Assembly (NCBI GenBank): GCA_037189845.1
Contig: JBBCIS010000008.1
Span: 310,001-374,000 of the forward strand
Source: JAMLHH01 sp037189845
Lineage (GTDB): Bacteria; Bacteroidota; Bacteroidia; Chitinophagales; JADIYW01
Direction of reading: 5' to 3'
Length of the DNA stretch: 64,000 nt
Made by a program: the position numbers and the translations under genes. Under the pieces are notes generated by a model. That model was not told the DNA's origin. It saw only the letters and a list, made by a program, of their open reading frames with translations, and did not search any database. Below, piece by piece: positions 52,204-59,857 of the stretch; position 1 is the stretch's first letter, and every line of letters starts with the position of its first letter.

Positions 52204-52394
52204 GATGAGAAGGATTCATGCTATGAATGATTAATTTACCATTTGTTTTTTTTCTATGTTTCATCAACAATATTTTATGGTTTTATTTTCCTAATTATTC
52301 GCACGAGGTATCAGAATATCACAGCAGAGATTAAAATATTTTTCGGCTGAGTAATTCCAACAGTAAGACAGTACTTTCCTCAAATGGAATGAAA

Positions 52395-52423
52395 TCAAAA
52401 CAGGCTGCCTTTTCAGACAGCCC
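52395..52423 (-). terminator. Terminator after the aldo/keto reductase gene
   Basis: Eight-base-pair stem (52403-52410 with 52415-52422, one G-T pair) with a four-base loop, followed on the minus strand by a short T run. It is near the stop of the aldo/keto reductase gene at 52452. Confidence 0.65.
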
Positions 52424-52451
52424 GTTCCATATTTTTGAAAATAAAAAGCAT

Positions 52452-53399
52452 TTATCTGCTGGCTGTATCCAGTAATTCCAGATCTTCTGCATCCAGATTC
52501 AGTTCAGGTGCAGCAAGCAAAGATTGTAGCTGTTCCTGATTCGTGGCACTTACAATAGGTGCGCCTACATTAGGTTGCGCAAGGAGCCATGCCAATGCTA
52601 CAGTTGCCTGCCGGACATTGTGCTTACTCGATACAACATCTAATGCATTTAAAACAGTCAGGCCTTTTTCATTGAGATATTTTTTTGCAGCACCTCCTCG
52701 AGCGCTTTGTCCTAAGTCAGCTTCAGAACGATATTTGCCGGTGAGAAATCCGGAAGCCAGAGACCAGTAAGGAAAGACTGTGAGGTCATATTTTGCTACC
52801 AATGGCAGATAATCTGTTTCGTATTGAGCTCTTTCTACCAGATTGTAATGTGGTTGCAGTGCTACATACTTTGGGAAGCCGTTTTTCTCTGCAACATCAA
52901 AAGATTCAGTCAGTCTTTCAGGAGAAAGATTAGAAGCTGCAATATAGCGTACTTTTCCTGCCCTGACAATTTCGTCATAAGCAGATAAAGTGTCTTCTAC
53001 TGGTGTTTTTTTGTCATCAAAATGCGTGTAGTAGAGATCAATGTAATCAGTCTGCAAACGTTGTAAAGATTCATCTACAGATTTCAGGATGTGCTTTTTG
53101 CTGATGTCGTAGGGATGCTCTTTGGTTTCAGAACCTACTTTGGTGGCAATAACCACATTTTTCCTGTTATTTCTGGATTTCATCCATTGACCGATGGTGG
53201 ATTCTGACAAACCTCCTGTACCATTGATCCACCACGGGTAGGTATCAGCCGTGTCGATGAAATTGAAACCTGCTCCTGTAAATGCATCCAGAATGTCAAA
53301 AGATTGCTGTTCATTTAGTGTCCAGCCGAAAACATTGCCTCCGAAGTTAAGGTGTGCAATTTCCAGATCAGTGTTGTTGATGATAATTTTATTAGCCAT
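52452..53399 (-). CDS. Aldo/keto reductase
   Basis: A 315-residue NADPH-dependent reductase. The catalytic tetrad is visible as Asp and Tyr in FIDTADTYPWW, Lys in VVIATKVGSE, and the His-region in YIDLYYTHFDD. The cofactor end has VALAWLLAQPNVGAPIVSATNQEQLQSLL. The GGNVFGWTLNEQQSF start places it in the AKR subgroup of the YghZ/Gcy-like oxidoreductases. The substrate is unknown. It is monocistronic. Confidence 0.93.
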   Translation of the reverse strand: MANKIIINNTDLEIAHLNFGGNVFGWTLNEQQSFDILDAFTGAGFNFIDTADTYPWWINGTGGLSESTIGQWMKSRNNRKNVVIATKVGSETKEHPYDISKKHILKSVDESLQRLQTDYIDLYYTHFDDKKTPVEDTLSAYDEIVRAGKVRYIAASNLSPERLTESFDVAEKNGFPKYVALQPHYNLVERAQYETDYLPLVAKYDLTVFPYWSLASGFLTGKYRSEADLGQSARGGAAKKYLNEKGLTVLNALDVVSSKHNVRQATVALAWLLAQPNVGAPIVSATNQEQLQSLLAAPELNLDAEDLELLDTASR

Positions 53400-53740
53400 A
53401 GTATTGAAATTGATTGTTTACTTTTTGAAAAAAAATCTTTGAAAGACCCAAGATTCGGTGTCAGAGAATATCTAAGTCAGAAGTAATGACAGATCTGCTA
53501 AGCCTGTTGGTTTCAAAAAGCTCTGTGTACATAAAGTGATGTTGTGTTGCCTAATTCAGAACACGTCATATGTTTTTTGGTTCATTAAAAATTATTAAAG
53601 TCATTTTAACTTATTATGATATAATGACCGAAACAACGATATAGTTTGATAGTGAATCTGTTTTACTTCTTTTATCCACATTTTTGTTAAATCAGAGCAA
53701 GGGATTTTTCTATGATCTATCTTAGAATTCTAATCCTGAA
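53400..53740. other. Divergent intergenic region without genes
   Basis: 341 bases between the aldo/keto reductase and umuC. I see no gene, RNA, UmuD fragment or recognisable LexA box. Confidence 0.5.
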
Positions 53741-55003
53741 ATGATGTTTGCTTTGGTCGATTGTGACAACTTCTTTGCAAGTTGTGAGCGGATATCCCGC
53801 CCGGAATTGAAGGATAAGCCCGTTGTCGTGTTGTCCAACAATGATGGCTGCATCATTGCCAGAAGCAATGAGGCTAAGGCATTAGGCATTCCTATGGCAG
53901 CTCCTGTCTTTCAGTATCGCCATATTATAGAGGCACATCAGGTAGTCATGTTTTCAGGGAATTTTTCGCTATACAACCGGATAAGTAATCAGGTCATGCG
54001 AATTTTGGCAGATTATTCGCCGGATGTAGAGCATTACAGCATAGATGAGGCGTTTATGGATATGCACGGCTTTGATAATTGGGACTTAAAAGCACATTTC
54101 ACAGAGATGAGAAGTCGTATCGATGAGACGATGAAAATTCCGGTAAGTGTGGGAGTTGCGCCTACAAAAACGTTGGCTAAGGTCGCAAGTCATATTGCCA
54201 AAAAATTTCCTGAGCATCATTCAGGCGTGTATGTGATGACTGCGGATAAAATAGAAAAGGCATTGAAATGGCTGCCGATAGGAGATGTTTGGGGAATTGG
54301 TCGCAGGATCTCTAAAAGACTTCAGGCTATCGGTGTCAAGACTGCCTATGATTTTACAAAATTACCTGAAAACTTTGTGCTGAAAGAGTTTTCTGTATTA
54401 TTGCTACGCCTGCAAAAGGAGCTGAAAGGACAATCTGTCCTATCTCTTTCAGAAGCAAGGATGAAGCAGAGCATTTCATTTACCCGGACTTTTACAAAGG
54501 AAATCATTCAGAAAGAAGAAATTGCTGAGCGTATTACCAATTTTGCCATGGCTTGCAGTGAACGTTTAAGAAGGCAGGGTACATATTGTAAAACTGTGAC
54601 GGTTTTTCTGGCAACTAATTATCATAAAAAATTTCAGGCGCAATACTATAATTCTTTTACTATAAGATTAGCACAGGCCAGTGATTCCAGTATAGTGATA
54701 GGCATAGCGGCAGGAAAGGCATTGGAAAAGATCTTTATGAAGGGATTTGCCTATAAAAGAGCAGGTGTCATCATAGATGAATTTGTACCTGAAAACGGAT
54801 TGCAAATCAATCTTTTCGAAGGAGAAGACCATCTCAGACATAAGAAGCTCATGACAGCGATGGATACAATCAATAAAAAACTGGGTATGACAAAGCTGAA
54901 ATTAGCTTCTCAGGGTCTTGAATCATGGAGAGTGAAGGAAGAGGATAATGCTATCTTGCCGCATACAATAGGTTTTATTGATTCTTTCGTAGCGAATGTA
55001 TGA
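53741..55003 (+). CDS. umuC: Y-family DNA polymerase, UmuC-like
   Basis: Translesion polymerase of 420 residues. MFALVDCDNFFASCERI begins with the first catalytic Asp (D8 region), then the NNDGCIIARSNEAKALGI finger segment, the YSIDEAFMDMHG motif with the second Asp/Glu pair, VGVAPTKTLAKVASHIAKKF, the helix-hairpin-helix VWGIGRRISKRLQAIGVKTAYDF and the little-finger domain. The length fits UmuC rather than DinB. No umuD is next to it. It stands alone between two intergenic stretches of about 300 bases. ATG pair at 53741 and 53744: the first was chosen. Confidence 0.94.
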   Translation: MMFALVDCDNFFASCERISRPELKDKPVVVLSNNDGCIIARSNEAKALGIPMAAPVFQYRHIIEAHQVVMFSGNFSLYNRISNQVMRILADYSPDVEHYSIDEAFMDMHGFDNWDLKAHFTEMRSRIDETMKIPVSVGVAPTKTLAKVASHIAKKFPEHHSGVYVMTADKIEKALKWLPIGDVWGIGRRISKRLQAIGVKTAYDFTKLPENFVLKEFSVLLLRLQKELKGQSVLSLSEARMKQSISFTRTFTKEIIQKEEIAERITNFAMACSERLRRQGTYCKTVTVFLATNYHKKFQAQYYNSFTIRLAQASDSSIVIGIAAGKALEKIFMKGFAYKRAGVIIDEFVPENGLQINLFEGEDHLRHKKLMTAMDTINKKLGMTKLKLASQGLESWRVKEEDNAILPHTIGFIDSFVANV

Positions 55004-55301
55004 AACGCTAAATTTATACTTGCGGGCATGGGAAAAGTGGGATAGGACTCCAGAGCTACTAACCGATAGTTTTAACTATGAAAGTCTGTTAGAATTAAAT
55101 ATTGAGTAAAATATAATAGCATTTTTGTAAAAATCTTAGCCATGATGCGATAATTGATTTCAGTTATTGTTCGTAACTAATAATAAATCAGCAAGATATT
55201 TTAGTTATGAGTTTTGCTATGGAAAGATATTTTCAACACTTACGACATTCAGGATATAACATAATTTGCTTTAAAACAAGATATTTTTAGTGGTCTGTTC
55301 C

Positions 55302-55835
55302 TTATTCTTTACGTTTGTAATGCAGTTGTACTAATCCGGTATCGTAAGCTTTTGCACTTAAAAGCTCGAGTTGTTGTTCTGGTCTTCCATCTTTGAAAAG
55401 CCTTATTCCACCACCCACCAGAACTGGAATAACAGAAATGATCAACTCATCGATCAAGTCATTTTTCAGAAGCTCGTCAATGATTTCTGCACCACCATCA
55501 CAATAAATATTTTTTCCTTTTCCTGATTTTAATCGTTGCACTAATTCTGTCAGATTCCCTGTATAGAAAGTAGTTTTTCCAACAGATGGCTTTTCTGTTC
55601 TTGTAATGACATACACATCTCTTTCTCCGCTATCATAATGAGCAGATCCAATTTCTTTCAGTACCCAATCGTAAGTTCTTCTGCCAAGAATAATGGTGTC
55701 GATAGTGGCTGTAAATTCCTTATAGCCATAATCTTCATCCTCCTTTTCTACTAATTTCAGAAAGCTGAGATCATCATTGGGACCGGCAATATATCCGTCC
55801 AGGCTTGTAGCTATGTAAATGAATAATTTTCTCAT
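55302..55835 (-). CDS. Dihydrofolate reductase-like (RibD C-terminal domain) protein
   Basis: The 177-residue protein starts at 55835 with MRKLFIYIATSLDGYIAGPNDDLSFL, the first strand and loop of the DHFR/RibD reductase fold. The motifs TIILGRRTYDWVL, VYVITRT, IYCDGGAEIIDELLKNDLIDELIISVIPVLVGGGIRLF follow. Members (YyaP/YwjB-like) bind NADPH; the substrate is not established. A longer frame to 55886 would add 17 residues unlike the family. It lies third in an operon with pyrG and a ChaN-like gene. Confidence 0.9.
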   Translation of the reverse strand: MRKLFIYIATSLDGYIAGPNDDLSFLKLVEKEDEDYGYKEFTATIDTIILGRRTYDWVLKEIGSAHYDSGERDVYVITRTEKPSVGKTTFYTGNLTELVQRLKSGKGKNIYCDGGAEIIDELLKNDLIDELIISVIPVLVGGGIRLFKDGRPEQQLELLSAKAYDTGLVQLHYKRKE

Positions 55836-55882
55836 TGTTAAGATGCCCGTTGAAGGAAGCTGCCCGGAATTAATAGTACTGA

Positions 55883-56761
55883 TCAATAACTTTTAGTCAT
55901 GTCTTTGGGTACGACAATAATATAATCTGCCGTATATTTATTTTCATCTAATAACTTTTCCAAATTATCTTGTTCCACAGTATGGATGGTGATAAGATTC
56001 AGATTATTAGGACGATACTGATTCATGTACCAGATGATACCTTCTTTGTTTTGTGTATGGTAAGCTCCGTTCAGGTGAAAGATTTTTTTGCCGGCATTTT
56101 TTAGAATAAAATGTGCCATTGTTGCATCTTTAACTGCCTGCGCATAAGCAATATTGTTAGGATTAGCAGAGCCCTGTCCGTGTCCTCCTCCCATAGATTT
56201 AATCATATCGGCATATCCGGGAAGTGTCAGATCTACCTGAATAGGCAATGGTGCAATAGATTTTTTAGCTTCATCGCTGAGCTTATCCAATGCTACGATG
56301 CCTTCACGATACACGAGATTTGCATAACGTTGCGGCACATTAGATGCAATCACCGGAAGCTGATTTTGTTTGGCAAAATCTACCAAAGGATGATAATCTG
56401 TCTTATATCTGTCCCAAAGCTTGGCTTCTTTGAGCAGGTGTCTTTCCTGGATAGTTCCGTTGAGATACTCATCTATAATCAGCTGGTTATCTGCTTCTAA
56501 CATTTCCATTGCCAATGCAAGATTAGAGCCGTGTATTTTTTGTAATGATTTAAAAACCTGCAGTTCCAGCCAATGATTAATGGTATTGTTGTGCAATTCT
56601 CCGAAGAAAATAAAATCTTTATTGCCCAGATCTTCCACCATTTTATCGTATGTAACTGATTTTCCGTTGGATTTATAAATTTTGTACGGAAGCGCATCCT
56701 GTGCAAAAGATACTGTCCAGATAGTAAATGTCGAAAGCAGGAGAAGGAAATGTTTCTTCAT
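55883..56761 (-). CDS. ChaN-family heme/iron-uptake-type protein
   Basis: The 292-residue protein has a signal peptide ending ...SFAQ and the ChaN domain (DUF399): DFIFFGELHNNTINHWLELQVFKSL, ALAMEMLEADNQLIIDEYLNG, LWDRYKTDYHPLVDFAKQNQLPVIASNVPQRYA and HFILKNAGKKIFHLNGAYHTQNKEG. The conserved GE.H and NG..H motifs, with His and Tyr residues, bind heme in Campylobacter ChaN. It has no lipobox, so it is periplasmic or a surface protein. It lies between pyrG (12 bases upstream) and the reductase gene. Fur-type regulation was not seen. Confidence 0.9.
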   Translation of the reverse strand: MKKHFLLLLSTFTIWTVSFAQDALPYKIYKSNGKSVTYDKMVEDLGNKDFIFFGELHNNTINHWLELQVFKSLQKIHGSNLALAMEMLEADNQLIIDEYLNGTIQERHLLKEAKLWDRYKTDYHPLVDFAKQNQLPVIASNVPQRYANLVYREGIVALDKLSDEAKKSIAPLPIQVDLTLPGYADMIKSMGGGHGQGSANPNNIAYAQAVKDATMAHFILKNAGKKIFHLNGAYHTQNKEGIIWYMNQYRPNNLNLITIHTVEQDNLEKLLDENKYTADYIIVVPKDMTKSY

Positions 56762-56773
56762 CGAAGTATATTT

Positions 56774-58393
56774 TTATGCGTTTTGTTTTAAATCATGCTG
56801 CTGAATAACAGCCTGTACATAGGCGGCAAACAACGGATGAGGGTTCAAGATAGTACTTTTATATTCAGGATGAAACTGTACACCCACAAACCACGGATGT
56901 TCAGGAATCTCTACTATCTCTACCAGATTGGAATCAGGATTGATACCGGTTGCTTTCATGCCTGCCTGCTCGTACTGTTCCAGATATTCGTTGTTGAACT
57001 CGTAACGATGTCGGTGTCTTTCCCAGATCATGATAGATTTATATGCTTTTTCAGCATGTGAACCTTTCTTGACTTCACACGGATAGGCTCCCAACCTCAT
57101 CGTTCCACCCATTTTGGTAATGAGCTTTTGCTCTTCCATGATGTCGATGACGGCATGCTTAGTTTTTGCATTAAACTCACGGGAAGTAGCATCATTGATA
57201 TGGAGCACATTTTTAGCAAATTCTATCACCGCACACTGCATACCCAGACAAACGCCGAAAAAGGGAACTTTATTTTCACGGGCAAATCTGATAGCTGTTA
57301 ATTTACCATCAATGCCTCTGTTGCCAAATCCTGGTGCTACGAAAATACCATCCAGGTGAGCGAGCTTTTCAGTCACATTTCCCGCATCCAGCGTTTCTGC
57401 GTGAATTTGTTCTATTTTAACCTCACAGCTGTGCTTTGCCCCTGCATGCTTAAACGATTCATAGATAGAGATATATGCGTCTTTCAGCTCTACGTATTTA
57501 CCAATTACACCGATGGTGATAGATTTTTTAGGATTTTTATGACGTTTGATAAATTCTTTCCATTTTCTCAAATCCGGCTCAGGCATATCCTGATACCCAA
57601 AGTGTCTTAATACAGAACTGTCTAATTGTTCTTTCAAAAGATTCAAGGGCACATCATAAATGGAATCAGCATCGCGCATCTCAATCACTGAATCCGGATC
57701 TACATTACAGAATTCTGCAATCTTGCGCTTGCGTTCTTTCCCCAATTCATGTTCAGTGCGACAAATGAGAATATGTGGTTGAATACCATAGCTTTGAAGC
57801 TCTTTTACGGAGTGTTGTGTTGGCTTGGTTTTCAGCTCTTTTGCAGCACTCAGATACGGTACTAAAGTCAGGTGAATCACTAAATAATCCTGCTTAGGCA
57901 GTTGCCATTTGAGCTGTCTGATAGACTCGATAAAAGGTAAAGATTCGATATCTCCGACTGTTCCGCCAATTTCTGTAATGATGACATCAAAATCTCCTGT
58001 ATGTCCCAGGAGCAACATTCTTCTTTTGATTTCATCTGTGATATGAGGAACAACCTGTACAGTTTTACCGAGATAATCACCCTTCCTTTCTCTGTTGATG
58101 ACTTCGAGGTAAACTCTTCCTGTAGTGACATTATTCGCCTGGGAAGTAGGAGTGTCCAGGAACCGTTCGTAATGTCCCAGATCCAGATCCGTTTCAGCTC
58201 CGTCATCAGTAACAAAACACTCACCATGCTCATAGGGATTCATTGTTCCCGGATCGACATTGATATAGGGATCAAATTTTTGAATAGTGACTTTGAGGCC
58301 TCTGGATTTGAGTAACTGAGCCAGCGAAGCTGCTAAAATGCCTTTTCCTAAAGAAGATGTTACACCACCAGTAACGAAGATATATTTTGCCAT
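56774..58393 (-). CDS. pyrG: CTP synthase
   Basis: ATP-dependent amination of UTP to CTP using glutamine, the last step of pyrimidine nucleotide synthesis. The 539-residue enzyme has the synthetase domain first (FVTGGVTSSLGKGILAASLAQLL, KFDPYINVDPGTMNPYEHGECFVTDDGAETDLDLGHYERF, TEIGGTVGDIES) and the glutamine amidotransferase last, with the nucleophile in FFGVCLGMQ (about residue 382) and the VQFHPEY histidine-glutamate motif (about 515-520). It leads a three-gene operon. A near-consensus promoter lies 33-63 bases upstream. Confidence 0.97.
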   Translation of the reverse strand: MAKYIFVTGGVTSSLGKGILAASLAQLLKSRGLKVTIQKFDPYINVDPGTMNPYEHGECFVTDDGAETDLDLGHYERFLDTPTSQANNVTTGRVYLEVINRERKGDYLGKTVQVVPHITDEIKRRMLLLGHTGDFDVIITEIGGTVGDIESLPFIESIRQLKWQLPKQDYLVIHLTLVPYLSAAKELKTKPTQHSVKELQSYGIQPHILICRTEHELGKERKRKIAEFCNVDPDSVIEMRDADSIYDVPLNLLKEQLDSSVLRHFGYQDMPEPDLRKWKEFIKRHKNPKKSITIGVIGKYVELKDAYISIYESFKHAGAKHSCEVKIEQIHAETLDAGNVTEKLAHLDGIFVAPGFGNRGIDGKLTAIRFARENKVPFFGVCLGMQCAVIEFAKNVLHINDATSREFNAKTKHAVIDIMEEQKLITKMGGTMRLGAYPCEVKKGSHAEKAYKSIMIWERHRHRYEFNNEYLEQYEQAGMKATGINPDSNLVEIVEIPEHPWFVGVQFHPEYKSTILNPHPLFAAYVQAVIQQHDLKQNA

Positions 58394-58767
58394 AACCGAG
58401 AAATTGTAGCCTTAGCTATGGAATTCAAAGATAGGGTAAAATGTGGCATCTGCAAAATAAATGCATGTTAAGAATAGAGAAATCCGCTCCCTGAATTTCA
58501 TTTATTGTCTGTTGGTATATCAATTTTTTAATCAGAGCAATAGCGTTTTTTGCTCTGGCTAAATCACTGCTACGATTACATAAGTACTTTTGTAAAATGT
58601 TATATAGTGCTTATTTTCAGATTTTTATTGTCATTTTTTATGGAAAGTTTTTAAAAGACAGATGTTTTTTGCAGATAAAAAGCTTGTAACATAACTACAG
58701 GTACTTTTAGTTGACAATACGGAATTTTGTTGTTGAAAATAAAAGTAACAATGGAGGACAGTATTTA
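58394..58767. other. Intergenic region without genes
   Basis: 374 bases between pyrG and the DUF4199 gene. It contains the pyrG promoter and a seven-base-pair hairpin CAGAGCA/TGCTCTG (58533-58557) that has no T run and is not a clear terminator. Confidence 0.5.
58426..58456 (-). promoter_or_regulatory. Bacteroidota-type promoter of pyrG
   Basis: On the minus strand TTTG (58456-58453) is followed after 19 bases by TATCTTTG (58433-58426), an exact TTTG-N19-TAnnTTTG consensus. It places the transcription start about 25-30 bases before the pyrG ATG. Confidence 0.8.
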
Positions 58768-59280
58768 TTATTCCTTCTTCATAATAGCTGCAGCTATTGC
58801 GCCGAAGATAGCAGAAATGACTGTATTGACTAACAATCCTATAGGTACAGAGACAGTAGGAGAATTAAATGATTCGGCAAGTGCCATGCTTTTTTCTATC
58901 ATTTCTTCAGACATACCTCTGCTCAGCATTTCTGCTCTCTGAGCCTGTTCCAAAGCTTCCATGAAGTTGGTATTGACAAACTGAATATGAATAAAGAAAT
59001 ATATTGAGCTGATAATATTGGCAAAAAGAAGCGCAAAAAATACCACTTTAAAACCTTCTCCGAAGGTGATCAATCCGTTTTGGGATTTGCGTACATCGTA
59101 TATCATATAAAATGCAGCCACCAGCATAATGCCCCACGAAAGATATCCTGCCCATTTCTCCGTATCCATATCCAGCAGATAAAGTAAAATTGTCATGACT
59201 ATGAAGAATAAACCGAGAGGCAGACCGTATCTGATGAAAATCTGAGCAATAGTTGGCGGAGTATAGTTTATTGTTTGCAT
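58768..59280 (-). CDS. DUF4199 membrane protein
   Basis: The 170-residue protein has four hydrophobic segments: IRYGLPLGLFFIVMTILLYLL, AGYLSWGIMLVAAFYMIYDV, GFKVVFFALLFANIISSIYFF and VPIGLLVNTVISAIFGAIAAAIM. The RKSQNGLITFGEGFKVVF loop between segments two and three, and the GMSEEMIEKSM stretch before the last segment, match the DUF4199 family of unknown function, frequent in Bacteroidota. A start at 59280 was chosen; one at 59298 would add six residues. It is monocistronic and divergent from ccmE. Confidence 0.85.
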   Translation of the reverse strand: MQTINYTPPTIAQIFIRYGLPLGLFFIVMTILLYLLDMDTEKWAGYLSWGIMLVAAFYMIYDVRKSQNGLITFGEGFKVVFFALLFANIISSIYFFIHIQFVNTNFMEALEQAQRAEMLSRGMSEEMIEKSMALAESFNSPTVSVPIGLLVNTVISAIFGAIAAAIMKKE

Positions 59281-59425
59281 GGTTAGATAGTTGTACATGA
59301 AATTAGTCTAAACAGTGCATTTTTTTGTTACTTTTTAATTGTTAAAATATGTTGCAATACTGTTTGTTAGCAATCCAATGACATCTCTGTGACAATTCAA
59401 GTGTAAGGTTACAAACATAATCATC

Positions 59426-59433
59426 TACCTTTG
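59426..59433 (+). promoter_or_regulatory. Putative -7 element upstream of ccmE
   Basis: TACCTTTG matches TAnnTTTG exactly, 24 bases before the ccmE ATG; a matching -33 TTTG is not evident. A GGGAG ribosome-binding-like string follows at 59449-59453. Confidence 0.4.
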
Positions 59434-59457
59434 AGAGGATTCTAATTTGGGAGAATT

Positions 59458-59850
59458 ATGAAAAAGACTCACATCATTGCATTGTTATTTATTGCAGTAC
59501 TTGTAGGTGTATTGATCAGTATGCTGGGTGATTTCAGCCGATACGAAACATTTGATTCACCTTATGCACAGAAAGGAAAAGAAATTAATGTAGTAGGAGT
59601 GTTGGATCTTGATGCGCCAATGGTATATGATCCGATCAAAGACCCTAATAAATTCACTTTCTATCTTCAGGATGAAAAAGGTGGAGTAAGAGAGGTACTC
59701 TACAAAGGAGAAAAACCAAGAGATTTTGAGCGTTCCGAGAAGATAGTCATTACTGGAAAACTGGAAGGTAATCAGTTCATGGCTTCAAAAATCCTGATGA
59801 AATGCCCGTCCAAATACGTAGAAGAACAAGCTAAAACTGCATCTCTATAA
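59458..59850 (+). CDS. ccmE: Cytochrome c maturation heme chaperone CcmE, CxxxY type
   Basis: Periplasmic heme carrier that passes heme to the CcmF lyase. A 130-residue protein with an N-terminal membrane anchor (HIIALLFIAVLVGVLIS) and the OB-fold domain (EINVVGVLDLDAP, FTFYLQDEKGGVREVLYKGEKPRDFERSEKIVITGKLEGNQFMASKILMKCPSKY). The heme-linking residue is not His as in E. coli (HxxxY) but C116 in C-P-S-K-Y120, the CxxxY form known in sulfate reducers and archaea. ccmF follows eight bases later. Function is well supported. Confidence 0.93.
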   Translation: MKKTHIIALLFIAVLVGVLISMLGDFSRYETFDSPYAQKGKEINVVGVLDLDAPMVYDPIKDPNKFTFYLQDEKGGVREVLYKGEKPRDFERSEKIVITGKLEGNQFMASKILMKCPSKYVEEQAKTASL

Positions 59851-59857
59851 TTAATTT

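Noticed and set aside
58533..58557. Hairpin CAGAGCA/TGCTCTG upstream of pyrG as a terminator
   Set aside because: No T run follows on either strand and no gene end is near.
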